Shown: positions 50,221 through 59,165 of the stretch, piece after piece | Layout: each line of letters starts with the position of its first letter | Numbering within the stretch: position 1 is the stretch's first letter | Assembly: GCF_019801215.1 (NCBI RefSeq) | Contig: NZ_JAHVJO010000003.1 | Coordinates: 62,001-126,000, forward strand | Source: Fictibacillus nanhaiensis | Lineage (GTDB): Bacteria > Bacillota > Bacilli > Bacillales > Fictibacillaceae | Reading direction: 5' to 3' | DNA: 64,000 bases | Position numbers and translations under genes: made by a program | The notes under the pieces: generated by a model | What the model was told of the DNA's origin: nothing | The model's database searches: none | Seen by the model: the letters and a program-made list of their open reading frames with translations, nothing else

Positions 50221-52188
50221 TTACTTTAGCTGCTGTTTTACAAATTCGGGTACAAACGGTTCTGTAAAATGACCTACTTCTGTATAACTTCCATTTTTAT
50301 AATAAAGGGCTAATGTATACTCTCCTTTATCTCCATGGCTGTAATTGCTCAATACTTTCTCAAGATCGTCTTTCTCAGTAACTTTTATTGCATCTCCTTG
50401 CTGTATCTTTTCATCAACCCATTGTTCATCTACTTCTTGTGTCATTGGGTCTCTTTCCACCTTCGTCTCTTTAAATATAACGGCATAACGCAGATCATCC
50501 CCAGTAACAATAGCATCCTTAAGCATATCTTTAGATTTCAACAAGTCTTTAAGTTTTTGATAACTTGGTTTGAATTCGAGTTGAACCATTTTTTTATGAA
50601 CAGACACCTCTATAAAAGAAAGAGAGGCGCGCTCTGTTGTCATATCTTCAAATGTTTGATTTTGCATATCTGCTTGAATCACTTCAATGATTTCAGAAAC
50701 TTCTTTCGGATCAGAAACAGTCAACATTTTAGAGATACGACCAGAAGGCTGGAACCGTATTAAGTCTACATCTGGGCCGTCAACCGTTAATAGTGGGTAA
50801 TTATGTTCTTTATATTCCATTGATTCATAAATAGGCTTTAAGTAAGAGCTGTATGACTGTTTAGATGCTACTTTAAATTCACGTACTTGCTTGCTGCCGT
50901 CTTTAAGTTCATAAAGAATAAAAATCTGTTCATTCGCGTTTTTCGGAATTTTTTCCGAGATTAATTGTTGATGAAGATCATGTACGGCTTGTATATTTTC
51001 TGGATCTGAATAACTCTTTTTCTTATTCACAAAAAAGGTTAAGTCATCTTCCCTTGCTTCGTACTCATAATGATTATCACCTATATAAAAACTTTGAATT
51101 TCCTCTATTTCTGGCAATCTACTTTCATAGCCTGTTATATCGAATTGGAAAAGTAAAAAGAAAATGGCTGTTGTCGCAGCATATATGCCAAACCCTCTTA
51201 TATTCTTGAATACTCTCCATGTTTTTTCCACAATCATTTGAGCTACGAAAAATCCGATTAATGAACCGATTGCGTAACCGAACAATATCCATAAAAAGTG
51301 GTGCTCGGTTTCTCCAAAATACACTCCTCCAAAAAGCATCATGCAAAATGTTGTCCCATAGATAAAGACTGGCTTAAGTTGTGGAAAACCAAGAGCTTGT
51401 GAAACCATTTCAATTTTGCGGAGCTTGTAAAGCTGTAAGGCAAATATATACAGAAGAATACTTAAAAGAAAATAGATTAGGATTTCGATAGACTCCATTG
51501 TATTGTTCGTTAATCGATCCACAATTGTAAACGGCGAGTATTTCTCAAACTGTTTATTTAAATAATAATCACCAGGAAAACCGTGCAATAGAAACGATAA
51601 ATTAAACGCAATCAAAACACTAATGCCGAGGGGAAAAATCAGTAATATGAATGAAAATAGCCCCTGGATAGCCGATATCCCTGTTATCATGCCAACGAAT
51701 ACGGTCGCCAAAAAGGTAAACACTGTCATGACCACCGTAATTAACACCCATTCTCCCAGTTGGATTAAAGTAAAATAATTCTCTGTGTTCAGTGAGCTAT
51801 ACAAGATCAAAAGAATGATACTGACCATGATTATAGGGACTATTAAAATGAGAACGCCCATACTTACAAAATGATTGTATAAATTTAAGCGTTTTATCGG
51901 TAAGCTGTGCATAAAATCAGCAGCGTTCTTTACATGCAAATAACGAAACAAGAATATGGCGAGAAGAATGGGTATTCCGAACATAAGAAAAACTTGAATC
52001 TCTAATTGATAATCAAATAAATTGGAAGGAGATTGATAATAATCTTCATTTACACTTGTATAATTCATCAACATCCTTAGTGGAATTGCAAAGACCAACC
52101 CTAAAAAGTAGACGATTCCAAGCCATCCTGTATTTCTAAGACTCTGTTTAATTATTTCTCTATTAAACCAAGATGTTTTTGATGGCAT
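50221..52188 (-). CDS. ABC-2-type membrane protein with a large C-terminal domain
   Basis: About 655 residues. An N-terminal half with roughly nine membrane helices (SLPIKRLNLYNHFVSMGVLILIVPIIM in part) and, from about residue 360, a 290-residue soluble domain of alternating strands and helices, probably outside the membrane. It resembles the permease partners of YtrA/GntR-controlled ABC exporters in Bacilli. The start at 52188 overlaps the end of the ATPase gene by 26 bp. Likely roles are resistance to, or sensing of, envelope-active compounds (inference). Confidence 0.75.
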   Translation of the reverse strand: MPSKTSWFNREIIKQSLRNTGWLGIVYFLGLVFAIPLRMLMNYTSVNEDYYQSPSNLFDYQLEIQVFLMFGIPILLAIFLFRYLHVKNAADFMHSLPIKRLNLYNHFVSMGVLILIVPIIMVSIILLILYSSLNTENYFTLIQLGEWVLITVVMTVFTFLATVFVGMITGISAIQGLFSFILLIFPLGISVLIAFNLSFLLHGFPGDYYLNKQFEKYSPFTIVDRLTNNTMESIEILIYFLLSILLYIFALQLYKLRKIEMVSQALGFPQLKPVFIYGTTFCMMLFGGVYFGETEHHFLWILFGYAIGSLIGFFVAQMIVEKTWRVFKNIRGFGIYAATTAIFFLLFQFDITGYESRLPEIEEIQSFYIGDNHYEYEAREDDLTFFVNKKKSYSDPENIQAVHDLHQQLISEKIPKNANEQIFILYELKDGSKQVREFKVASKQSYSSYLKPIYESMEYKEHNYPLLTVDGPDVDLIRFQPSGRISKMLTVSDPKEVSEIIEVIQADMQNQTFEDMTTERASLSFIEVSVHKKMVQLEFKPSYQKLKDLLKSKDMLKDAIVTGDDLRYAVIFKETKVERDPMTQEVDEQWVDEKIQQGDAIKVTEKDDLEKVLSNYSHGDKGEYTLALYYKNGSYTEVGHFTEPFVPEFVKQQLK

Positions 52189-53062
52189 ATCCCACACCCC
52201 CCATTTCATAAATAAAGATCTCTTCTAGAGTTAGAGGCAATATATCGAAAATGTCGGGTTCAAACGTTTTAAAATGCATCATAACGTCGGCTTGATTTCC
52301 TCTTACGATACACAATAAAACACTTCCTCGTTCTTCTTTAAATAAAAGATCAACATTATCAAAGAGCTTGTTCGGCACGTTCTTTTTAAAAGCAACCTGA
52401 ACTTTATGAACATCGGACTTTAAGTCGTCCAAATCTTTTTCAAGGATAATTGAGCCTTTATGCAAAATCCCGATGTGATCGCAAATATCCTCTACTTCCC
52501 GCAGGTTGTGAGAAGAAATCAGCACCGTCATTTCTCTTTCCGCAACATCTTGAACGAGCAGGTTTTTAACTTTTTTTCTCATAACCGGATCTAATCCATC
52601 TAACGGCTCATCCAACACTAGAATTTCAGGCATTGCAGACATCGCGAGCCAAAAAGCAACCTGCCTCTGCATCCCTTTCGATAATTTATGGATTTTTTTA
52701 TCTATGTCAATCTCAAAGACATCACTTAATCTTTGGAATCGCTCTTCATTCCACTGTGTATAGATATTTCTATAGAACTCTGCCATTTGTCTAATCGTAT
52801 ATTGCGGAAAGAAATATAAGGTGTCTGGCAAGAAAACAACTTTATCTTTTATTTGTATCTGTTCAAATACCGGACTGTCATCAATGAACACATGGCCTTT
52901 GTCTTGAGTTAAGATGCCGCTAATAATTTTTAGAAGAGTCGTTTTTCCCGCTCCATTTGATCCAAGCAGCCCATAAATCGAGCCTTTATCTATTGAGAAA
53001 TGGACTTCCTTTAATACGGATTGATTCTCAAAACGTTTGCTTACATTTTTAACGTTAATCAA
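52163..53062 (-). CDS. ABC transporter ATP-binding protein
   Basis: A 299-residue ATPase: Walker A GSNGAGKTTLLK (about 38), signature KLSKGMQRQVAFWLAM (about 135), Walker B ILVLDEPLDGLDP, and the H-loop ISSHNLREVEDICDHIG. The C-terminal 80 residues form the usual accessory domain of export-type ATPases. It powers the adjacent membrane protein. TTG start at 53062 with GGGGGAGG upstream, overlapping the gntR stop by 8 bp. Confidence 0.92.
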   Translation of the reverse strand: MINVKNVSKRFENQSVLKEVHFSIDKGSIYGLLGSNGAGKTTLLKIISGILTQDKGHVFIDDSPVFEQIQIKDKVVFLPDTLYFFPQYTIRQMAEFYRNIYTQWNEERFQRLSDVFEIDIDKKIHKLSKGMQRQVAFWLAMSAMPEILVLDEPLDGLDPVMRKKVKNLLVQDVAEREMTVLISSHNLREVEDICDHIGILHKGSIILEKDLDDLKSDVHKVQVAFKKNVPNKLFDNVDLLFKEERGSVLLCIVRGNQADVMMHFKTFEPDIFDILPLTLEEIFIYEMGGVGYAIKNILV

Positions 53063-53444
53063 TCGAACTGCCTCCCCCTAAAGATGATTCAATATCAGAA
53101 ATGATTGTTTCCAGTTCATTTGAAGTAACCCCCAAATACATGGCTTCTGTTAATAATCTGATTAGTTCTTTCTTTACTTTTTCCAGCTTTTCCGTATTTA
53201 CAGATTTGACCGTTGCATTGACAAAACTGCCTTTTCCTTTAATGGAATAAATGTATCCTTGTGTTTCTAGTTCTCTATATGCTTTTTGTATCGTATTAGG
53301 ATTAATCGTTAACTGCTGGGCAAGTGTTCTTACGGATGGTAGCTGCTCATCTACTTTTAATACGTCATTCATAATTAGCTCCTTTAGCTTATCAACAAGC
53401 TGTTCATAGATCGGCTTTCGGCTTCGAACGTCTAAGTCGAACAT
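53055..53444 (-). CDS. GntR-family (YtrA-type) repressor
   Basis: A 129-residue regulator: an N-terminal winged helix (RKPIYEQLVDKLKELIMNDVLKVDEQLPSVRTLAQQLTINPNTIQKAYRELETQGYIYSIKGKGSFV in parts) and a short C-terminal tail of about 50 residues without a large effector domain, which defines the YtrA subgroup. It probably represses its own operon through the inverted repeat upstream. First gene of the gntR-ABC-permease-sigma operon. Confidence 0.92.
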   Translation of the reverse strand: MFDLDVRSRKPIYEQLVDKLKELIMNDVLKVDEQLPSVRTLAQQLTINPNTIQKAYRELETQGYIYSIKGKGSFVNATVKSVNTEKLEKVKKELIRLLTEAMYLGVTSNELETIISDIESSLGGGSSID

Positions 53445-53475
53445 TTACACCCTCCCATCTCAACAATCTGTATTT

Positions 53476-53500
53476 ACTGTATTATTATTATTAGTACAGT
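53476..53500 (-). promoter_or_regulatory. Inverted repeat upstream of gntR, candidate YtrA-type operator
   Basis: ACTGTA (53476-53481) and TACAGT (53495-53500) are reverse complements separated by 13 bp of AT-rich trinucleotide repeats; on the minus strand it falls just after a TATAAT-like -10 box. Confidence 0.55.
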
Positions 53501-53541
53501 TTTGATTATATACCATATATGTATAATGTGGAACTTTTTTC

Positions 53542-53570
53542 AAAAAAAAAAAAACAACTCTATAGAGTTG
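53542..53570 (-). terminator. Terminator of the sensor kinase gene
   Basis: CAACTCTATAGAGTTG hairpin followed on the minus strand by a run of more than ten T. Confidence 0.85.
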
Positions 53571-55412
53571 CTATCCTTCAATAACGTTTTCTTTATTTTT
53601 CTTCAAGGTTACAGCTACTGTCGTTCCTTTTCCGGAAATGCTTTCTACCTTTAAGCTTCCCTCATGCTCCGTAATAATTTTATTGCTAATAGTAAGGCCT
53701 AGACCAATTCCTTTTTCTTTATTCGTAAAAAACGGGACACCGATACTTTTCAAACGTTCTTTTTCAATACCGACACCAGTATCGGCAAAAAGCAGTTTTA
53801 CTGTATTATCCTCCATTTCTTCAATGGCAATTGATAATACACCACCTTGGCTCATTGCCTCAATTGCGTTTTTTATAATGTTAATAAATACTTGCTTGAT
53901 CTGATTCTTTTCACATGACACGAATACATTCTTTTCCTTAAACAACAAACGAATTTCTACATTATATAAGTTGGCTTCTGAAGAAAGGAGCATCACGGTA
54001 TCTTGAAGCAGTTGAACTAGATTCACTTCATTTTCATAATGCATGGCATCCGGTTTCGCCAGTGCCATAAATTCGTTCACAATGTGCTCAATCCTGTTCA
54101 ATTCTTCATAAATAACTTCATGATAAAAATGGTGTTTTTCATTGTCGATCTCCCCATTTTTTAACAGGGTAAACAATCCTTTAATAGAGGTAAGAGGATT
54201 GCGGATTTCGTGTGCCACACCTGCTGCCAGTTCTCCAACTACCGCTAACTTTTCACTATTCCGAATGTATTCTTCTGATACTCTCTTTTCAGTAATGTCA
54301 CGTGAAATAAAAACGAGACCTTCAACTTCGCCCGCTTCAGTAAACATCGGCATTCCTTTTCCTTCAAGGTACACAGCATGACCTGACGCATGTATTTTAC
54401 GATAAACGTGTGGAGGGGGCTTTTCTGAGTCACAAATTAATTTAAGATATTGCCGTACGGAAGCATGATCTTCAGGATGGATAAAGTTGAACACGGAATG
54501 ACCCATAATCGATTTCGGATCGATTCCCAAAATGTCACTATAGGAACGGGAAGCGAAAAGATATTCTCCATGAGGATTCACTAAACAAATAAGATCATTA
54601 CTATGTTCAAGGATAATTCTGTGTTTGTATTCGCTTTTCTTTAATGCACGTTCTGCTATTTTGCGCTTTGTTATTTCTCTAGACGCAACAATCGCATATC
54701 GATATGAATGATCTTCATTTACTGGAGTTCCCTGTGACTCGAGCCAAATGTAAGAACCATCCTTTTTCCTATACCGATACTCGACCGTTAATGGAATTTG
54801 CTCGCTAATCATTCGCATAAACTTGGAAATTACATAAGGTTGGTCTTCCGGGTGAACGAGTTCAAAAGGTGATCTTCCAACTGCTTCTAGCTGCGAGTAT
54901 CCTGTCACCCATTCATAGGAAGGCGTCAGGAACGTAAAAACACCCTGATCATTAACGATTCCAACAATATCAATCATATTTTCGGTTATAAGCTTTAAAT
55001 GATTTAATGTTTCCATTTTCTCATTTTTTTGTTTGGTAATATCTCGAATAAACATTTGAGTAGCATTAGATGAAAACATTAGCGGAATTCCAATCACTTC
55101 TAATAGTACATGGTTTCCTTTTTGGGTAATCCATGTCTGTTCAATGGGTAATTGTACAATACCATTGTTACAAGACTTTATTCTTTCTTCTACAATCCCA
55201 TGTAATTCTGAAGGAAGATTGTCCCAGATTGGCTTTCCGATGATGTCTTCTTCCACTTCTAATATCTTTTTAGCTGCAGGGTTTAAATAGATCCATTTGC
55301 GGTCTTCCTGGACAAGAAAAGGAGTCTCAGAATGTTCAACTTGTATATCATATCTTTTAATTTGATTAATGAGTTCGTCTGCTGTATTTAGATGACCATC
55401 TGGAAATTTCAT
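53571..55412 (-). CDS. Three-PAS sensor histidine kinase (KinA/KinE-like)
   Basis: About 613 residues, cytoplasmic, without membrane helices. Three PAS modules follow each other (about 25-130, 140-260 and 270-385; FLTPSYEWVTGYSQLEAVGRSPFELVHPEDQ in part). HisKA has KLAVVGELAAGVAHEIRNPLTSIKG (His near 399), and HATPase has N, G1 (FADTGVGIEKE) and G2 (GIGLGLTISNKII) boxes. Length and domains resemble B. subtilis KinA (606 residues), which feeds the Spo0A phosphorelay. No response regulator is adjacent, as is usual for sporulation kinases. The ATG at 55412 has GGAGGG upstream. Confidence 0.88.
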   Translation of the reverse strand: MKFPDGHLNTADELINQIKRYDIQVEHSETPFLVQEDRKWIYLNPAAKKILEVEEDIIGKPIWDNLPSELHGIVEERIKSCNNGIVQLPIEQTWITQKGNHVLLEVIGIPLMFSSNATQMFIRDITKQKNEKMETLNHLKLITENMIDIVGIVNDQGVFTFLTPSYEWVTGYSQLEAVGRSPFELVHPEDQPYVISKFMRMISEQIPLTVEYRYRKKDGSYIWLESQGTPVNEDHSYRYAIVASREITKRKIAERALKKSEYKHRIILEHSNDLICLVNPHGEYLFASRSYSDILGIDPKSIMGHSVFNFIHPEDHASVRQYLKLICDSEKPPPHVYRKIHASGHAVYLEGKGMPMFTEAGEVEGLVFISRDITEKRVSEEYIRNSEKLAVVGELAAGVAHEIRNPLTSIKGLFTLLKNGEIDNEKHHFYHEVIYEELNRIEHIVNEFMALAKPDAMHYENEVNLVQLLQDTVMLLSSEANLYNVEIRLLFKEKNVFVSCEKNQIKQVFINIIKNAIEAMSQGGVLSIAIEEMEDNTVKLLFADTGVGIEKERLKSIGVPFFTNKEKGIGLGLTISNKIITEHEGSLKVESISGKGTTVAVTLKKNKENVIEG

Positions 55413-55548
55413 ATCCACCCTCCAACGTTTATCATTTTTTCAAGAGACGTTAGTCTACTTATTTAAATTATAAACATACGTGGTTTTATTAATAAAGAAA
55501 TTTTTGTTTATTTATTCTGTATGTTAAAAAAATTCACATAGAGTAAAA

Positions 55549-55809
55549 CTAAAGGGAATCATTTATTACATGAGGGAGTTTTAGCTTTTTTTCGAAAATA
55601 CGTTTGCTTTGTTCGAAGGAAAGATGTGCATGTTTAAGCGCCGTTCTTCTATCTTTGTTCGTTTGACTAGCCACTATAATTTGATCATGATTGATATAAA
55701 GCATGCTTATAATGACGGTAGTTTTGTGAGGATATTGAAAGATATCAATATCTATTAACTCGCCTCCTTTTATTACTCGAAAAAAACGGTACCGCGGGGA
55801 ACTCTTCAT
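55549..55809 (-). CDS. Small conserved-looking protein, unknown
   Basis: About 86 residues, starting MKSSPRYRFFRVIKGGELIDIDIF, predicted alpha/beta, with no membrane segment. I recognise no family. GGAGG lies only 2 nt before this ATG; a TTG at 55818 is the alternative start. It follows the same strand as the kinase gene and lies about 130 bp upstream of it. Confidence 0.5.
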   Translation of the reverse strand: MKSSPRYRFFRVIKGGELIDIDIFQYPHKTTVIISMLYINHDQIIVASQTNKDRRTALKHAHLSFEQSKRIFEKKLKLPHVINDSL

Positions 55810-56112
55810 CTCCTCCAACCCCTTTTCATTTTTTCAAGCATGATGTGTTATTCATAAAAGTTTTATTAATTATACAATAATAGAATGAGTAAAAATTGTC
55901 AATATATTCTGTCAATTTAAGTCGATTTCCTGGGGAATAAGTAGTGGATTTTGTAATTATATAGAAGATAGTTAAGAAATAACGGGGAAAATGACCTGTC
56001 TTTTACTAGTTTTTCATACGGAAGTATTCTTTCTTTTCTTTTCTTCGATTCGTCTAATACAAAGACGAGTATTTCCTCTTTCCTAAAGCTATCTTTCACC
56101 TTGTTCTAATTT

Positions 56113-56495
56113 ACGAAATAGAGCAGTCATCTTTGATGACACTGAAAAAATCTACTATTATAATGTTTAGTGGGGTAATCTCCGCTACTGGTACTCGTTT
56201 TGTTGGTTGGCTCAAAATTATCAAAAACGAATGCCCTTTTTACCCACGTTTGGAGTGTATTTATGACTTATGCAAAAGAAAAAGGTTTGGAGCACTATCG
56301 ATTCAAATCAGATGGTAAAGAACATGTAAAAGCTGTGTACCCTATCCAAAACGCAAATAGGTACCACAGCCGTCTAAATGGCTGTATTAGAAGATTCAAT
56401 GGCGTGGCGAGTAAGTACCTCGACCACGTTTCTATTCTCCACCTAATCAGACATCGGAATGACAATAGAACTGTAAGTAATTATCGTGGATAGTT
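56113..56495 (+). mobile_element. Decayed IS1595-type (ISXO2-like) transposase remnant
   Basis: From about 56245 to 56450 one frame reads MTYAKEKGLEHYRFKSDGKEHVK, YPIQNANRYHSRLNGCIRRFNGVASKYLDH. Intact IS1595 transposases end with a closely similar H-I-Q-N-x-N-x-Y-H-S-R-L-K-x-W-x-x-x-FNGVATKYLDNYL motif. The N-terminal zinc ribbon and DD-x-N catalytic parts are missing, frames are shifted upstream, and no terminal inverted repeats were found. It is a dead fragment. Confidence 0.75.
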
Positions 56496-56578
56496 GCCTG
56501 TTCCCGACGGGTGCTGAGGATTGCCTTTGTATCCATGCTTTTCAATAAGGAACAAAAGAGAGTTGGAGGGGCTAAAAC

Positions 56579-57430
56579 ATGTACATAAGTAAAATCAGCC
56601 AATTAAAGCGAGTGAATGAAGTTAGAAATCCTAGGAATATCGTGTTTTTTGATTTTGACGAGACTTATTTCCCTCATGAAATTGATTCATATCGATATGA
56701 AAAGCTTAGTGAATTAGAGGACTATTTGTTACAAAAAGCAGAGGAAAAGCAACTGGTTTTTGGATGGGTCACAGGTAGCAGTATTGAATCGGTTATCAAT
56801 AAAATGGAGAAAGGAAGACTTACATTATTGCCTCATTTTATAGCAAGCAACTTAGGTACTGAAATAACTTATTTTTACGACAATTGTTTTAATAAAGAAG
56901 ACTCCACTTGGGAAAAAATGTTAAACGATAAGGAGTTCTCATCTTCCGTAGTCGAAAGTATCGTGAACGTACTGTATAAAGAGCACGGAATTATGTTAGA
57001 AGGACAAACTAATTTAGGTGGTTCTAAGTATAAGAAAAACTTCTATTACCGAGAGGAAAGCCCCTCAATAGATGTGCTAAACTTAGAAACAATAAGAAGG
57101 TTAGCAAACAATAAAGGCATATTAGTGAATATAAACAAATGTAATCCTATGGCTGGCGATCCTGAAGATTGTTATGATATTGATTTCATCCCCTTAGGAA
57201 CTGGTAAGGATAAAATAGTAGAATTTATGCTTAATAAGTATCAAGTTACCAAGAATAATGCGTACGCTTTTGGAGACAGTGGCAATGATTTGCTAATGCT
57301 CAATTCAGTGGAAAATGGATTCTTAGTAGAAAATGCTACTGTAGAAGCTAAATCCAAGCATAGTAAAATTTCGCTTGGGAGTTATTCTGAAGGAATATTA
57401 AACACATTGCACTCTTTAAATCAGAATTAA
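56579..57430 (+). CDS. NtdB-like HAD phosphatase (kanosamine-6-phosphate phosphatase family)
   Basis: A 283-residue HAD-IIB (Cof/sucrose-phosphatase-like) enzyme. NIVFFDFDETYFPHEID is motif I, FGWVTGSSIESVINKM motif II, LPHFIASNLGTEITYFYD follows, then NINKCNPMAGDPEDCYDIDFIPLGTGKDKI with the motif III Lys, and YAFGDSGNDLLML motif IV. Length and these blocks closely resemble B. subtilis NtdB, which dephosphorylates kanosamine 6-phosphate in the NtdABC pathway. No ntdA, ntdC or ntdR is seen. GGAGG lies before the ATG. It adjoins a transposase remnant, which suggests acquisition or rearrangement. Confidence 0.78.
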   Translation: MYISKISQLKRVNEVRNPRNIVFFDFDETYFPHEIDSYRYEKLSELEDYLLQKAEEKQLVFGWVTGSSIESVINKMEKGRLTLLPHFIASNLGTEITYFYDNCFNKEDSTWEKMLNDKEFSSSVVESIVNVLYKEHGIMLEGQTNLGGSKYKKNFYYREESPSIDVLNLETIRRLANNKGILVNINKCNPMAGDPEDCYDIDFIPLGTGKDKIVEFMLNKYQVTKNNAYAFGDSGNDLLMLNSVENGFLVENATVEAKSKHSKISLGSYSEGILNTLHSLNQN

Positions 57431-57510
57431 TGGAGAGTTTAAATATAAAGAAAATCGGAATTGTAGGTGTCTATTACATTTTTTTATGAAAATGTTTTAT
57501 TCCATTAATG

Positions 57511-57542
57511 AAGGGAACCCAATCGTAGGGTTCCCTTTCTTA
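57511..57542 (+). terminator. Terminator after the NtdB-like gene
   Basis: Perfect stem AAGGGAACCC with GGGTTCCCTT and TTCTT. Confidence 0.85.
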
Positions 57543-57587
57543 TCAACAATAAGCTTAACATAGCTTTCCATTTTGACTGTTTTTTCA

Positions 57588-58943
57588 TTATGCTTCTTTT
57601 TCAACTAAGCTTTGTTCTTGTTCTTGTGGTGTATCCGTTTGTTCTTGAAGTGCTTTTTTAGACACTTCAATTTTTTTCACTTGATGTCCATCAATTTCAA
57701 TGACTTTAAAATCATAACCTTCATAGGTAATGACTTCTTGTTCCTGAATTTCAGAATTCTGAGACAGAACCCAGCCGCCAATTGTATCCAGCTCACTGTC
57801 GTCCATGGAAAGCCCGTAAATATCATTAACCTCTGAAATCAGTACTTTACCATCAAGATGCTTTACATTTGGACCGATTGCTTGAATCATTGGTGACTCA
57901 TCATCATCAAATTCATCACGAATTTCTCCAACCAACTCTTCCAAAATATCTTCAATTGTAACAATACCTGCTGTACCACCATATTCATCAACAAGTACAG
58001 CCATATGAAAACCTTTTTTCTGGAGCTTTAACAATGTTTCTTTAATTGGTGTATTTTCAAAAACATTAAGTGTTGGGCGAATGTAGTGGTCAAGAGGGAA
58101 CTCTTTACCTTTAATCAAATCAAAAAAGATCTCCTTAGCATTCACCATACCTAGTACATGATCTTTATCTTCACCCACAACGGGGTAGCGTGTATATTTT
58201 TCTTCAGCAATGATATCGATGTTTTCTTGCATTGTATTATCAACATACATACAAACCATTTCTGTACGAGGGACCATAATCTCTTTTGCAGTTCGGTCAT
58301 CAAATTCGAAAACCTTTTCTACATAACTAAATTCTGATTTATTGATCTCACCGCTTTTATAGCTTTCACTTAAAATTAAACGCAATTCTTCCTCTGTGTG
58401 TGCCATATCATGTTCTGATGCTGGTTTCAGCCCGAACAGTCTTACTAAGAGCTGAGCACTTCCGTTTAAGAACCAGATAAAAGGATACATCACTTTGTAA
58501 AAAGCAATTAATGCAGGTGATAGCAATAAGCTTATTGATTCAGCTTTTTGAATAGCAACCGTTTTGGGTGCCAGTTCACCAAGAACCACATGTAAAAAAG
58601 TAATGGACGAAAATGCAATAGCAAATGACAACGTGTGAACAATTGCAGGACTTAATTCCATGCTTTCAAAGATAGGACCGAGTAGTGCTTCTACCGTCGG
58701 TTCACCTAACCAACCTAATCCAAGGGCTGTAATCGTTATTCCCAACTGACAGGCAGATAATGATCCATCAAGGTTTTCGATAACCTTTTGTGCAGCGATT
58801 GCCCGTTTGTTTCCTTCCTCAGCTAGCTGGTCAATACGTGACTTCCGGATTTTAACGATAGCAAACTCTGCTGCAACGAAAAAAGCGGTTAATAGAATCA
58901 AAATTCCTACTGCAAATAATTTCAATAAGGTCAAACTGTCCAA
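57588..58943 (-). CDS. CNNM/CBS-domain (CorC/HlyC-type) membrane protein
   Basis: A 451-residue protein. The N-terminal CNNM domain (1-195) has three to four helices and the conserved LGITITALGLGWLGEPT and VLGELAPKT motifs. A CBS pair follows (about 215-340: IMVPRTEMVCMYVD, YTRYPVVGEDKDHVLGMVNAKEI, HMAVLVDEYGGTAGIVTIEDILEELVGEI in part), then a CorC_HlyC domain. B. subtilis MpfA of this type protects from excess magnesium by efflux; MpfA, YqhB, YrkA and YugS are the candidates for closest relative. TTG start at 58943 with AAGGAG upstream. Confidence 0.88.
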   Translation of the reverse strand: MDSLTLLKLFAVGILILLTAFFVAAEFAIVKIRKSRIDQLAEEGNKRAIAAQKVIENLDGSLSACQLGITITALGLGWLGEPTVEALLGPIFESMELSPAIVHTLSFAIAFSSITFLHVVLGELAPKTVAIQKAESISLLLSPALIAFYKVMYPFIWFLNGSAQLLVRLFGLKPASEHDMAHTEEELRLILSESYKSGEINKSEFSYVEKVFEFDDRTAKEIMVPRTEMVCMYVDNTMQENIDIIAEEKYTRYPVVGEDKDHVLGMVNAKEIFFDLIKGKEFPLDHYIRPTLNVFENTPIKETLLKLQKKGFHMAVLVDEYGGTAGIVTIEDILEELVGEIRDEFDDDESPMIQAIGPNVKHLDGKVLISEVNDIYGLSMDDSELDTIGGWVLSQNSEIQEQEVITYEGYDFKVIEIDGHQVKKIEVSKKALQEQTDTPQEQEQSLVEKEA

Positions 58944-59165
58944 AAAGACTCCTTATACCCCGATGTATTCTGGGATATAAGTTGTCACCTCCTAGGTTTT
59001 ATAAATTTTATTAATTTAGAAAAGTATATCATAAAATACAAGAACTTACTGATAAAACAACTTCCACTTCTTTTACATCCTCAAAAAAATAGTAGTGATA
59101 TTTCCATTTCACATTTTATCATGATATATTTACGTTGATTTCTTTGTTGAAAGGTGACCTTGCAT

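Noticed and set aside
55917-56099. 60-codon minus-strand frame near the transposase remnant
   Set aside because: No recognisable family and a poorly placed binding site; too weak to list as a gene.
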